Shown: positions 1-8,386 of the stretch, in pieces
Numbering within the stretch: position 1 is the first letter of the stretch
Layout: each line of letters starts with the position of its first letter
Assembly (NCBI GenBank): GCA_964475165.1
Contig: CAYYVN010000010.1
Coordinates: 1-60,386 of the forward strand
DNA length: 60,386 nt
Direction: 5' to 3'
Source: CAYUHK01 sp964475165
GTDB lineage: Bacteria > Verrucomicrobiota > Kiritimatiellia > JAAZAB01
Made by a program: the position numbers and the translations under genes
Notes under the pieces: model-generated
Databases searched by the model: none
Told to the model about the DNA's origin: nothing
What the model saw: the letters and a program-made list of their open reading frames with translations, nothing else

Positions 1-102
1 GCTGATCCGGCCCTCCATAAGGCCGATGGCAAGCTTGATGCCTGGCTTTCCGGCAATGGCCATCGTTTGAGCGGGCCTTACGGTCCTTTCCAAGCGCCTT
101 AA
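1..102 (+). CDS. 3' end of an unidentified gene
   Basis: An open frame enters from the left edge and runs 33 codons to a TAA at 100-102. The visible C-terminus ends in GHRLSGPYGPFQAP and matches no family I know. It is followed within 15 bases by a strong intrinsic terminator on the same strand, which supports it being the real end of a transcribed gene. Its start and product lie outside the window. Confidence 0.5.
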   Translation, partial: ADPALHKADGKLDAWLSGNGHRLSGPYGPFQAP

Positions 103-114
103 GCAAGGCTAAAA

Positions 115-147
115 GGGGCAAGGGGAAACCCTTTGCCCCTTTTTTTT
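115..147 (+). terminator. Rho-independent terminator
   Basis: GGGGCAAGGGG pairs with CCCTTTGCCCC (11 bp, one G:T wobble) around an AAA loop, followed by eight T. It ends the plus-strand gene leaving the left edge. Confidence 0.85.
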
Positions 148-196
148 GGGTGGCCAAGTGCTCTGCGCCAAGATGCGCGCCGGAAGAAGATTGCAC

Positions 197-222
197 CGCC
201 AAGGCGCAAAGGACGCAAAGAA
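197..222. repeat. short CGCAAAG-type tandem repeat
   Basis: Three imperfect 8-9 base units in a row: CGCCAAGG, CGCAAAGGA, CGCAAAGAA. It lies in the 170-base space between the terminator and the convergent dehydrogenase gene, where I see no gene. Similar CGCAAAG-rich stretches are, as I recall, scattered in intergenic DNA of many environmental bacteria; no function is known to me. Confidence 0.45.
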
Positions 223-272
223 GAACTTGGTGTTTCAAGCGCGGCGGGCGGTTAAGATAATCAGGCGTATTC

Positions 273-2552
273 TTAGAGGATGCGCCGGACGGCGGCCAGA
301 ATATCCTGCGCGTTGGGCAAGAAGGCTTCTTCCAAAATATGCGATTGCGGCGCAATGCCGTCTTTAGCTCCCACGCGCAGGACGGGTGCATCCAGGAAAT
401 CAAAGGCCTCGGCCATGATGGTCGAGGCTATCTCGCCGGTGAAGCTGCCGATATTGACGCTCTGACTGCAGACCACGCAGCGCCCTGTTTTACGCACCGA
501 GCGGAGCACTGTATCCATATCCAGGGGAATCAGGCTGCGCAAATCGACAACTTCCGCGCTAACCCCTTCCTGCTCAAGCTGGCTGGCGGCTTTAAGGGCA
601 TCGTGCAGGGCCGGGCCCCAGGTCACCAGAGTGATATCCTGCCCGGCGCGTTTAATATCGGCCAGGCCCAGGGGCACCAGGTATTCTTGTTCCGGCACCT
701 GTCCCTTGAGTGGGTATAAAAGTTGGGATTCCACGAACATGATCGGATTATTGTCACGGATAGCGCTCTTGAGCATGCCCTTGGCATCATAAGGCGTGGC
801 CGGATAGACCACATAGAGTCCGGGAATATGGGCGAACATACTTTCCAGGGTTTGGGAATGCTGGCCGCCATAACCTTTGCCGCCGCCGACGGAAGCGCGG
901 ATCACCATGGCCACCTGCACATTGGCCCCGGACATATAATGCCATTTAGCGGCCTGATTGCTGATTTGGTCGGAAGCCATCAAGGCGAAATCCATATACA
1001 TCAGTTCCACCACCGGCCGCAATCCGACCATCGCCGCGCCCACGCTGGTTCCGCAGATGGCCGCTTCGGAGATGGGGGTATTGAAGACGCGTTCACGTCC
1101 GAAGGCTTCCAGAAATCCTTTAGTGACCTTGAAGGCGCCCCCGTAATCGGCCACATCCTCGCCATAGAGGAGCACCCGATTATCGCGTTGCATTTCCTCG
1201 AACAACGCTTCTTTGATGGCATCCTTATAGGAAAGTTCGCCCTGGACGCGTTTGATGGGTGGCAGAGCTTTGATGATCTTGGTTTGACGATGAGGTTCAG
1301 GAACAGTTTCCGCCGTGCTGGTCGTATACATATATTTGATGACATCCGCCGCTTGGGGGTCGGGTGAGGCGGCCGCGCGCTTGGCAGCGCGGGCGTTGCG
1401 TTCGCGCACCCGCGCTTCGAGAGCGGTGATTTCTTCACTGGAGAGCACTTTATTCTCCAGCAATTGCTGAGTATAGATGGCGATGGGATCAAAATCTTTC
1501 CAAGCTGATTCTTCGGCGCGCGTGCGGTATTCCGTGCGCGGATCGGTCAAGGAATGGCCGTAATAGCGGTAGGTGTTGAGCTCCAGGAGATAGGGGCCCT
1601 GGCCAGCGCGGCAGCCGGCGGCGGCGCGGCCGACGGCCTCGCGCACGGCCAGCACATCCATGCCATTGACAACCTCGGCATGCATGTTGTTTTCGGCAAA
1701 GCCGGCTCCGCGGCGCGCCATGGATTGGATGCCCGTCACCTCATTTTCGGCGCGGCCGGTCATACCGTAATGGTTGTTGAGGATGACATAAATGATGGGT
1801 AGTCCGAAAGGCTCTTTGGCGATCTGGTTGTTGAACTGGCCCATGGCCGCCCAGTTAAGCGCTTCCAGCACTACGCCATTGCTATAGGCGCCATCGCCAG
1901 CGAAACAGCAGACCACTTGTTGATTACGCAGATAGCGACAGGCCAGGGCCGCGCCGGTGGCAATGGGTACCCCGCCGCCGACGATGGCATTGGCGCCCAG
2001 ATGATTGAGGGAGAAATCGGCGATATGCATACCGCCCCCGCGGCCTTTGCAATAGCCGTCTTCCTTGCCGAACAGCTCGGCGATGGTCCGGAAGACATGA
2101 TCTTCAATGGCAGCCTCCAAAAGTTCGCTCTCAGTCGCGGCCGGACCCAGCCGGCGCCGCAAGCCGGCGGCATCCAGTTCGCGCAGGGCCAGACAACCCT
2201 TGGCGATGCTATCGCCATGCCCGCGATGCGTGCTGGTGATATAATCCAGGCCCCGAATGCCGGCGCAAGCGCCGACGGAGGCGGCTTCCTGGCCGATGGA
2301 AAGGTGGGTGGGGCCACGATAATTGTAGTTGGGCAGGGGAGTATAAGCGCCCGCCCGGAGTTTGACGATCATCTCCTCGAACTCGCGGATGATGAGCATA
2401 TCTTCCAGCAGTTGCCCGGCCGCCGCGCGGCTCAAAGTGCCCGCCTGCAGCTCACTGGCGAGCGTGCCTTGATATTGATAGCAGGGAATCACGCCACAGT
2501 TGATTTGGCGCGGGGTGAAGTCGGGCCTTGAATTGCTTAAATAGTTGGGCAT
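273..2552 (-). CDS. fused alpha-beta E1 subunit of a 2-oxoacid dehydrogenase
   Basis: Thiamine-diphosphate E1 component of a 2-oxoacid dehydrogenase complex, which decarboxylates pyruvate or a branched-chain oxoacid and passes the acyl group to lipoyl-E2. The first about 400 residues are E1-alpha: RGHGDSIAKG, KGRGGGMHIAD, the ThDP motif GDGAYSNG to ILNN, and YRYYGHSLTDP. From about residue 430 the E1-beta half follows (LLYGEDVADYGG, FNTPISEAAICG, MDFALMASDQISNQ). The two halves, usually separate genes, are one 759-residue chain; such fusions are known, for example in chlamydiae. I chose ATG at 2552 (AAAGG just upstream) over an in-frame ATG at 2588. It follows rpoZ closely and is probably cotranscribed. 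No E2, E3 or lipoylation gene is in view, so the substrate cannot be decided. Confidence 0.9.
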   Translation of the reverse strand: MPNYLSNSRPDFTPRQINCGVIPCYQYQGTLASELQAGTLSRAAAGQLLEDMLIIREFEEMIVKLRAGAYTPLPNYNYRGPTHLSIGQEAASVGACAGIRGLDYITSTHRGHGDSIAKGCLALRELDAAGLRRRLGPAATESELLEAAIEDHVFRTIAELFGKEDGYCKGRGGGMHIADFSLNHLGANAIVGGGVPIATGAALACRYLRNQQVVCCFAGDGAYSNGVVLEALNWAAMGQFNNQIAKEPFGLPIIYVILNNHYGMTGRAENEVTGIQSMARRGAGFAENNMHAEVVNGMDVLAVREAVGRAAAGCRAGQGPYLLELNTYRYYGHSLTDPRTEYRTRAEESAWKDFDPIAIYTQQLLENKVLSSEEITALEARVRERNARAAKRAAASPDPQAADVIKYMYTTSTAETVPEPHRQTKIIKALPPIKRVQGELSYKDAIKEALFEEMQRDNRVLLYGEDVADYGGAFKVTKGFLEAFGRERVFNTPISEAAICGTSVGAAMVGLRPVVELMYMDFALMASDQISNQAAKWHYMSGANVQVAMVIRASVGGGKGYGGQHSQTLESMFAHIPGLYVVYPATPYDAKGMLKSAIRDNNPIMFVESQLLYPLKGQVPEQEYLVPLGLADIKRAGQDITLVTWGPALHDALKAASQLEQEGVSAEVVDLRSLIPLDMDTVLRSVRKTGRCVVCSQSVNIGSFTGEIASTIMAEAFDFLDAPVLRVGAKDGIAPQSHILEEAFLPNAQDILAAVRRIL

Positions 2553-2611
2553 GGCCTTTAATGGGGATGCGCGCGGGAGCCTCAGCATCCCATGCTTTCA
2601 GCCGTACGCCT

Positions 2612-2839
2612 TCAAGGCGCACTTTCAGGTTGTGATTTAAGGAAATCAATTTCGGCCACCAGCTTGCCTTCGGCAACTTCGCGGATGGCAATATCCTCCA
2701 GGCTTTCATCCAGGCTGGCCGGCTTAACCAGGGGGCGATGACCGGCGATCAACTGGCGCACGCGCAAGGAGATCATGTTGATCAGAACAGATAAGCCCGG
2801 CACACGTTGGCGGGCCGCTTCCAAGGGTTGAACTTTCAT
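2612..2839 (-). CDS. rpoZ: RNA polymerase omega subunit
   Basis: A 75-residue protein fitting the omega subunit, which helps assemble and stabilise RNA polymerase by clamping the beta-prime C-terminus. Visible hallmarks are an N-terminal stretch LSVLINMISLRVRQLIAGHRP, corresponding to the family's helix ending R.RQL..G..P, followed by IAIREVAEGKL (family pattern AL.EIAEGK). The ATG at 2839 has GGAGG nine bases upstream. A longer frame upstream (to 3034) crosses the groEL terminator and is not likely coding. It sits between groEL and the E1 gene, with a promoter apparently embedded in the groEL terminator hairpin. The protein is small and divergent, so the assignment rests on these motifs and length. 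Confidence 0.8.
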   Translation of the reverse strand: MKVQPLEAARQRVPGLSVLINMISLRVRQLIAGHRPLVKPASLDESLEDIAIREVAEGKLVAEIDFLKSQPESAP

Positions 2840-2854
2840 AGGTAATATCCTCCA

Positions 2855-2885
2855 AAGAAAAACGGGGCATAGTATATATGCCCCG
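2855..2885 (-). terminator. groEL terminator
   Basis: On the minus strand CGGGGCATA pairs perfectly with TATGCCCCG (9 bp, 5-base loop), followed by TTTTTC. It lies 55 bases past the groEL stop codon and ends the chaperone transcript. Confidence 0.8.
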
Positions 2886-2899
2886 TCTTTCAATAGCAA
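2871..2899 (-). promoter_or_regulatory. candidate rpoZ promoter inside the groEL terminator
   Basis: Minus strand: TTGCTA (2899-2894), 17-base spacer, TATACT (2876-2871). The -10 box is the loop and inner stem of the terminator hairpin. A start near 2864 would give a leader of about 25 bases that contains the rpoZ GGAGG and lacks the intact hairpin. Confidence 0.5.
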
Positions 2900-2940
2900 G
2901 CGCTGATTAATAAATATCAGCCACTTAATTGTGCTTTGGC

Positions 2941-4590
2941 TTAATACATATCCATGTCGCCGCCGCCCATGCCGCCGTGAGGCCCGCCCGCCGGAGCCGG
3001 TTTTTCCTTTTCGGGAATCTCGGTCACCATGCATTCGGTCGTCAACAGCAGGCTGGCAATGCTGGCCGCGTTTTGGATCGCGGTGCGCGCCACCTTGGTG
3101 GGATCAATGACGCCATCCTTGACCAGGTCCACATGACGGCCTGTGGCCACATTATAGCCGAAGGAGCCTTTAGCGGCCTTGACTTCGGCGATGATGATGG
3201 AAGCGTCAAGTCCGGCATTGGTCACCAGCTGACGCAGGGGCATTTCCAGCACGCGCAGGATGATACCGGCGCCAATGGCTTCATCGCCCTTGAGCTCCAG
3301 TTTTTCCAGGGCGGACTGACAGCGCAGCAGCGCCACGCCGCCACCGGCCACCACGCCTTCCTCGACCGCTGCGCGCGTGGCGTGCAAGGCATCTTCCACT
3401 CGCGCTTTCTTTTCTTTCATTTCGGTCTCGGTCGCCGCGCCGACATTGATGACCGCCACGCCACCGGCCAATTTGGCCAGGCGTTCCTGCAGTTTCTCTT
3501 TGTCGTAATCCGAGGTGGTCTCTTCGATCTGTTTACGGATCTGAGCCACGCGCCCTTGGATATCCGCGGTTTTGCCGGCACCCTCGATGATGGTGGTGTT
3601 TTCCTTATCAACCACCAGGCGTTTGGCGCGACCCAGATCACTGAGCTTGATATTCTCGAGCTTGATGCCGAGATCCTCGGTAATGCATTTACCGCCGGTC
3701 AGAATGGCGATATCTTCCAGCATCGCTTTGCGGCGATCGCCGAAACCGGGCGCCTTGACCGCGCAACACTGCAAGGTGCCGCGCAGACGGTTGACCACCA
3801 GGGTGGCCAGCGCTTCGCCTTCCACTTCTTCAGCGATGATCAAGAGCGGTTTCCCGGCCTTGGCCACAGTCTGTAGCAGCGGGAGCAAGTCTTGCAGGTT
3901 GGAGATTTTCTTCTCGTGGATCAGAAGGTAGGAATCTTCCAGGATGCATTCCATGTTCTCGGCATCGGTCACGAAATACGGCGAGAGATAGCCTTTATCG
4001 AATTGCATGCCCTCGACGACGTCCAGCGTCGTTTCGATGGTCTTGGCTTCCTCGACTGTCACCGTGCCGTCCTTGCCCACTTTGTCCATGGCGTCGGCAA
4101 TGATATCGCCGATTTGTTGATCGCCATTGGAGGAAATGGTTGCCACCTGGCTGATCTCGGTATGTTCCTTGACCTTCTTGCTCTGTTTTTCGAGCGTGCT
4201 CACGACCACTTCCACGGCCTTATCAATGCCGCGCTTGAGCGCCATCGGATCGGCGCCGGCGGTGACATTCTTGAGGCCTTCCTGATAGATCTTTTCGCTC
4301 AAGAGAGTGGCGGTGGTGGTGCCGTCGCCGGCGACATCGCTGGTCTTGCTGGCGACTTCGCGGACCATCTGGGCGCCCATGTTCTCGAAGGGATCGGCCA
4401 ATTCGATTTCCTTGGCCACCGTAACACCATCCTTGGTGATGGTGGGCGATCCGAATTTCTTGTCGAGAATCACATTGCGGCCGCTGGGTCCGAGGGTCAC
4501 ATTGACGGCGCGGCTGAGTTTCTGAATGCCGCGCAAGATAGCCTGGCGCGCATCAGCATCATACTTCAATTGCTTACCTTTCTCTGCCAT
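2941..4590 (-). CDS. groEL: 60 kDa chaperonin GroEL
   Basis: ATP-dependent chaperonin that folds proteins inside a double ring capped by GroES in the cytoplasm. The 549 residues match the family length. Visible hallmarks are VTLGPSGRNVILDK, the ATP-binding DGTTTATLL segment, the apical-domain stretch APGFGDRRKAMLEDIA, the AAVEEGVVAGGGVALL signature, and the Gly/Met-rich tail ending GGMGGGDMDMY. The start has AGGAGA eight bases upstream. It lies 51 bases after groES with no terminator between, so the two form an operon, and a strong terminator follows. No CIRCE heat-shock operator is visible upstream of groES or dnaK. Confidence 0.98.
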   Translation of the reverse strand: MAEKGKQLKYDADARQAILRGIQKLSRAVNVTLGPSGRNVILDKKFGSPTITKDGVTVAKEIELADPFENMGAQMVREVASKTSDVAGDGTTTATLLSEKIYQEGLKNVTAGADPMALKRGIDKAVEVVVSTLEKQSKKVKEHTEISQVATISSNGDQQIGDIIADAMDKVGKDGTVTVEEAKTIETTLDVVEGMQFDKGYLSPYFVTDAENMECILEDSYLLIHEKKISNLQDLLPLLQTVAKAGKPLLIIAEEVEGEALATLVVNRLRGTLQCCAVKAPGFGDRRKAMLEDIAILTGGKCITEDLGIKLENIKLSDLGRAKRLVVDKENTTIIEGAGKTADIQGRVAQIRKQIEETTSDYDKEKLQERLAKLAGGVAVINVGAATETEMKEKKARVEDALHATRAAVEEGVVAGGGVALLRCQSALEKLELKGDEAIGAGIILRVLEMPLRQLVTNAGLDASIIIAEVKAAKGSFGYNVATGRHVDLVKDGVIDPTKVARTAIQNAASIASLLLTTECMVTEIPEKEKPAPAGGPHGGMGGGDMDMY

Positions 4591-4641
4591 AACTGCTTTC
4601 TCCTTTGTTATGTTAACCTTACTGAGGCCTCGCGGGCCGGC

Positions 4642-4932
4642 TTAGGATACGATCACGCCGAGAATATCTTCCTCGCGGACGATTTGATACTCGACATCAT
4701 CAATTTTAACCTCGGTGCCGCCATATTTCGGCAGGAGGACCTGATCGCCTTTTTTCACATTCATGGGGACCAGCTTGCCATCGTCATCGCGTTTGCCGGG
4801 ACCCACAGCGATCACCTTGCCCTGCATCGGCTTTTCCTTGGCGCTATCCGGAATGATGATCCCGCCTTTTTTCACTTCGCCCTCTTGCTGGGGCTCGATC
4901 AGCACACGGTCTCCTAAAGGTTGAATTTTCAT
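4642..4932 (-). CDS. groES: 10 kDa co-chaperonin GroES
   Basis: Lid of the GroEL folding chamber. The 96 residues begin MKIQPLGDRVLIEP and contain the mobile loop (EGEVKKGGIIIPDSAKEKP) and the typical VGPGKR and KYGGTEVKIDD segments. The start at 4932 is preceded by both GAGGAG (3 bases) and AAGGAGG (14 bases). A frame extension further upstream lacks family similarity and was rejected. It lies 79 bases after dnaK on the same strand, an arrangement that allows one stress transcript for dnaK, groES and groEL. Confidence 0.97.
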   Translation of the reverse strand: MKIQPLGDRVLIEPQQEGEVKKGGIIIPDSAKEKPMQGKVIAVGPGKRDDDGKLVPMNVKKGDQVLLPKYGGTEVKIDDVEYQIVREEDILGVIVS

Positions 4933-4969
4933 CTCCTCGTTAACCTCCTTTTGTTGTGTGTTAATACTC

Positions 4970-4984
4970 GCGGGCTGCGCCCGC
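4970..4984. repeat. small hairpin between dnaK and groES
   Basis: GCGGGC and GCCCGC form a 6-bp stem with a TGC loop. There is no T-run on the minus strand, so it is not a standard terminator. It might partly separate dnaK from groES or stabilise an mRNA end. Confidence 0.4.
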
Positions 4985-5011
4985 ACTCAGTGGCGCGAAT
5001 GGGTTGGTCAG

Positions 5012-6946
5012 CTATTTTTTATCATCGACCATTTCAAAATCCGCATCAATCACATCATCGCCGCCGGGCTTAGCCTCGCCGTCATCGGCGGGCGTTTGGG
5101 GTGCGGCTGCGTCCTGACTCTCGGCGCCCGGCGCGCCGGCTCCGCGGGCTTGCGAATATAATTCGGCGGAGATGGCCTGCATGGCGGTGTTGAGTTCTTC
5201 CATGGCCTTTTTCAGGTCGGCGGCTTCAGCGTTATCCTTGACCAGCTGCTTAAGTTTCTGGATGACGTTTTCAACTTGAGCTTTCTTGGTGGCATCGATT
5301 TTAGCGCTGTGCTCCTTGAGCAGCTTCTCGGTTTCATAGACCGTAGCATCGGCCCGGTTGAGGGTTTCCACTTTTTCGCGCCGCTGCTGGTCATCCGCCG
5401 CATACTGCTCGGATTCCTTGATCATCTTATCGATTTCACCCTTATCCAGACCGCTGGAAGCGGTGATGGTGATTTTCTGTTCCTTGCCAGTGCCCAGATC
5501 CTTGGCCGAGACATGCAGGATGCCGTTGGCATCGATGTCGAAGCCCACCTCAATCTGGGGCATACCACGCGGCGCCGGCGGGATACCATCCAGCTGGAAG
5601 CGCCCGATGGATTTGTTGTCGCCAGCCATTTTACGTTCACCCTGCAAGACATGAATCTCCACCGAGGGCTGATTATCGGCGGCTGTGCTGAAAATTTCGC
5701 TTTTGCGAGTGGGAATGGTGGTGTTACGCTCGATCAGCATCGTGAAGACGCCCCCCAGCGTTTCAATGCCCAGGCTCAGCGGGGTCACATCCAACAATAA
5801 CACATCGCGCACATCACCCTTGAGCACGCCGCCCTGAATGGCCGCGCCGACGGCAACCACTTCATCGGGATTGACCCCCTTATGGGGCTCCTTGCCGAAG
5901 AGGGATTTAACCTGCTCCTGCACCTTGGGCATACGCGTCATGCCGCCCACCAGAACAACCTCGTTGATGTCAGCCAAGCTCAACTCAGCATCCTTCAGGC
6001 AGGCCTTAACCGGCGCCGCCGCCCGCGAGATCTGCTCTGATACCAGCTGCTCAAGCTTAGCGCGCGTCAGGCTGACATTGAGGTGCTTGGGACCTGAGGC
6101 ATCAGCGGTGATGAAGGGCAGATTGATATCGGTCTGCTGAGAGGTGGATAGTTCGCACTTGGCTTTTTCGGCGCTTTCCCGCAAGCGCTGCAGCGCCATG
6201 GGATCCTTGGCCAGGTCGATGCCTTGCTCTTTCTTGAATTCGGTCACCAGCCAGGTGATGATGGCCTGATCATAGTCATCACCGCCCAAATGGGTATCGC
6301 CATTGGTGGCCTTAACCTCAAAAACGCCATCACCAATTTCCAGGATCGAAATATCGAAAGTGCCGCCGCCCAAGTCATAGACGGCAATTTTTTCATCCTT
6401 TTTCTTGTCCAAACCATAGGCCAGCGAGGCGGCGGTAGGCTCATTGATGATGCGCAGGACTTCCAACCCGGCGATTTTGCCGGCATCCTTGGTGGCCTGT
6501 CTTTGGCTGTCGTTGAAGTAAGCGGGAGTGGTGATGACCGCCTGGGTAATCTTCTCGCCCAAATGAGCTTCAGCATCCGCTTTCAGCTTCTGGATGATCA
6601 TCGAGGAGATCTCCGGAGGAGAATAGACGCGCTCACCGATTTTAACATGGGCATCGCCATTATTGCCCCGCACCACTTGATAGGGGACCAATGAAATTTC
6701 ACGGGCGACTTCATCAAACTTACGGCCCATGAAGCGCTTGATCGAAAAGATCGTATTGGTTGGGTTGGTGATGGCCTGGCGCTTGGCAGCCTGGCCCACC
6801 AGACGTTCCCCGCTCTTGGTAAAGGCCACCACCGAAGGCGTCGTGCGTGAGCCGTCGGCATTGGGAATAACCACCGGCTGATCGCCTTCCATAATGGCCA
6901 TACAAGAGTTTGATGTTCCTAGATCAATACCTAAAACCTTTGACAT
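5012..6946 (-). CDS. dnaK: Hsp70 chaperone DnaK
   Basis: ATP-driven chaperone acting with DnaJ and GrpE. The 644 residues start MSKVLGIDLGTSNSCMA (phosphate-1 loop) and contain AVITTPAYFNDSQRQATKDAG, AVYDLGGGTFDISILE (phosphate 2), VLVGGMTRMPKVQ (adenosine motif), the substrate domain (VTPLSLGIETLGG) and an Ala/Gly-rich acidic tail ending FEMVDDKK. The ATG at 6946 is preceded by GAGGAG; a longer frame to 7003 has no family similarity. dnaJ, grpE and hrcA are not in the window. The upstream region (6992-7020) contains a good promoter match read by either of two sigma factors. Confidence 0.97.
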   Translation of the reverse strand: MSKVLGIDLGTSNSCMAIMEGDQPVVIPNADGSRTTPSVVAFTKSGERLVGQAAKRQAITNPTNTIFSIKRFMGRKFDEVAREISLVPYQVVRGNNGDAHVKIGERVYSPPEISSMIIQKLKADAEAHLGEKITQAVITTPAYFNDSQRQATKDAGKIAGLEVLRIINEPTAASLAYGLDKKKDEKIAVYDLGGGTFDISILEIGDGVFEVKATNGDTHLGGDDYDQAIITWLVTEFKKEQGIDLAKDPMALQRLRESAEKAKCELSTSQQTDINLPFITADASGPKHLNVSLTRAKLEQLVSEQISRAAAPVKACLKDAELSLADINEVVLVGGMTRMPKVQEQVKSLFGKEPHKGVNPDEVVAVGAAIQGGVLKGDVRDVLLLDVTPLSLGIETLGGVFTMLIERNTTIPTRKSEIFSTAADNQPSVEIHVLQGERKMAGDNKSIGRFQLDGIPPAPRGMPQIEVGFDIDANGILHVSAKDLGTGKEQKITITASSGLDKGEIDKMIKESEQYAADDQQRREKVETLNRADATVYETEKLLKEHSAKIDATKKAQVENVIQKLKQLVKDNAEAADLKKAMEELNTAMQAISAELYSQARGAGAPGAESQDAAAPQTPADDGEAKPGGDDVIDADFEMVDDKK

Positions 6947-6991
6947 GGCAATACTCCTCAAAATGCTGCTAAGCCGAAAATAATTACCTCT

Positions 6992-7020
6992 TCTATAGAG
7001 CACTTCCCGTGCCAGCCCAA
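6992..7020 (-). promoter_or_regulatory. dnaK promoter, sigma-54-like and sigma-70-like overlapping
   Basis: Minus strand 7015-6999 reads CTGGCACGGGAAGTGCT, matching the sigma-54 -24/-12 consensus at all but one defined position, with correct GG-N10-GC spacing. The same segment is bracketed by TTGGGC (7020-7015) and TATAGA (6997-6992), 17 bases apart, a plausible sigma-70 promoter. Either predicts a start about 40 bases before dnaK. Confidence 0.5.
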
Positions 7021-7379
7021 ATGGATATTAAGATGAATTATGATTTAACTTATTCTTTACCAATATATTAAGATGTTTTTTTTATTTATGCTCTCGGAAT
7101 GAGAAGGCCCTGTTTGTGACATAATGTCGCAGTCTTTATGGCCTGGTGGGACAATAGGTTGCTGGATCTAGCTGAGGGGGATGGTTTGTGGTCTGGGTGC
7201 AGGCGCATAGCTCGGCGCGGCTGGGCCAAGGGGGAGCGCTAAACAAAGCCTCCGGCAAAGGGAAGCTGGTGGTGTGACTGCAAGCTGGTCTTTCCGGCAC
7301 TTGACGGCCGTCCCTGCAAGCGGCATACTTTGCCCTGAACATTGAGGAGATTTGACTTTTTATTTTGGGAGGTAGGCTC
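7021..7379. other. divergent dnaK-parB intergenic region
   Basis: An AT-rich stretch at 7021-7100 (several ATATTAAG and TTTATTTA tracts) is followed by GC-richer DNA up to parB. I see no gene, parS site or DnaA-box cluster. It presumably holds the parB promoter and upstream elements of dnaK. Confidence 0.5.
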
Positions 7380-8294
7380 ATGGCAGTCAAACGAGGTTTG
7401 GGGCGCGGCTTAAACGCGCTCTTCAAGGATGGGCCGGTCACTTCTCAACCAACGCCGACTCCGGCCGCCGCCGCGGCGCCGAGCGTGCTGCAGATAGCCC
7501 TGGATCAGATCAGCGATAATCCCTTTCAGCCCCGCCAGAAGATAGCTCCTGAAGCCTTGGCCGGCTTGGTGCAATCCATCCGGACGCATGGGGTGCTGGA
7601 GCCGCTCTTGGTGCGCCGGGTCGGAGACCAATTCGAGCTTATCGCCGGAGAGCGTCGTCTGCGCGCGGCGCAGCAGGCCGGTTTGAGCACCGTGCCGGCC
7701 CTGCTCAAGGAGGCGGTCAGTGACAAGGAGGCTTTGGAGCTGGCGCTGATAGAAAACCTGCAGCGCGAGGACTTGAACGCCATTGAGGAGGCCCAGGGTT
7801 ATCAGCAATTAGCCGAGAAATTCGCCTTGAATCAGGATCAGATTGCGGCGCGGGTGGGCAAGGCCCGCACCACGGTCACCAATGCTCTGCGTCTATTATC
7901 TCTGCCCGCTGAGATCAAGCAGCTGGTGGCTGAGGGCAAGCTTTCCGGCGGCCATGCCCGCGCGCTGCTGGGGGTGGTGATTGATGAGGAGAAGATTATC
8001 ATGGCGCGGCGCGCTATTCTGGAGGGGTGGTCGGTGCGCCTCCTGGAAAGAGCCGTGGCGCGCCTGAGCCGTGTGCCGCGCAAGCCGCGCGCGGCGCGCG
8101 TTGATATTCCCGCCAGCCATCTGCAGTTCATTTCCGATAAATTGCATCGTCATTTCGGCACCAGCGTGCGTATTTTCCCTCCGAAAACTCTGGCCAACGG
8201 CAAGCAAGTAAAAGGGGCCCTGGAAATAGATTTTTATACCAGCGATGATTTAAGCCGCATCCTGGAGCTGCTGGGCTTGGCGGATGAAGGCTGA
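7380..8294 (+). CDS. parB: chromosome-partitioning protein ParB
   Basis: CTP-dependent clamp that loads at parS sites and guides chromosome segregation. The 304 residues have the N-terminal ParA-contact motif KRGLGRGLNALF, the ParB/Srx domain with NPFQPRQ and the nucleotide-binding GERRLRAAQ box, then a helix-turn-helix (DQIAARVGKARTTVTNALRL) and a C-terminal dimerisation domain (EIDFYTSDDLSRILELL). The ATG at 7380 has GGGAGG eight bases upstream. ParA is not adjacent, which is unusual since parA usually precedes parB, and I see no parS consensus in the window. Confidence 0.95.
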   Translation: MAVKRGLGRGLNALFKDGPVTSQPTPTPAAAAAPSVLQIALDQISDNPFQPRQKIAPEALAGLVQSIRTHGVLEPLLVRRVGDQFELIAGERRLRAAQQAGLSTVPALLKEAVSDKEALELALIENLQREDLNAIEEAQGYQQLAEKFALNQDQIAARVGKARTTVTNALRLLSLPAEIKQLVAEGKLSGGHARALLGVVIDEEKIIMARRAILEGWSVRLLERAVARLSRVPRKPRAARVDIPASHLQFISDKLHRHFGTSVRIFPPKTLANGKQVKGALEIDFYTSDDLSRILELLGLADEG

Positions 8295-8386
8295 AACATC
8301 TTGGCTGCGGCAGGGCAGCTCCCACAATCTCTTGGCATACAGCTGGTGCTGGCTGGCAGCCAGCCTGCGGAGGATCCCGGGGCAGG

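Noticed and set aside
3892..4917. 341-codon plus-strand frame across groEL and groES
   Set aside because: Shadow of two highly conserved genes; protein is His/Asp/Phe-rich as expected of reverse-complement codons.
4933..5011. CIRCE element before groES
   Set aside because: The hairpin at 4970-4984 has neither the CIRCE half-sites nor the 9-base spacer.
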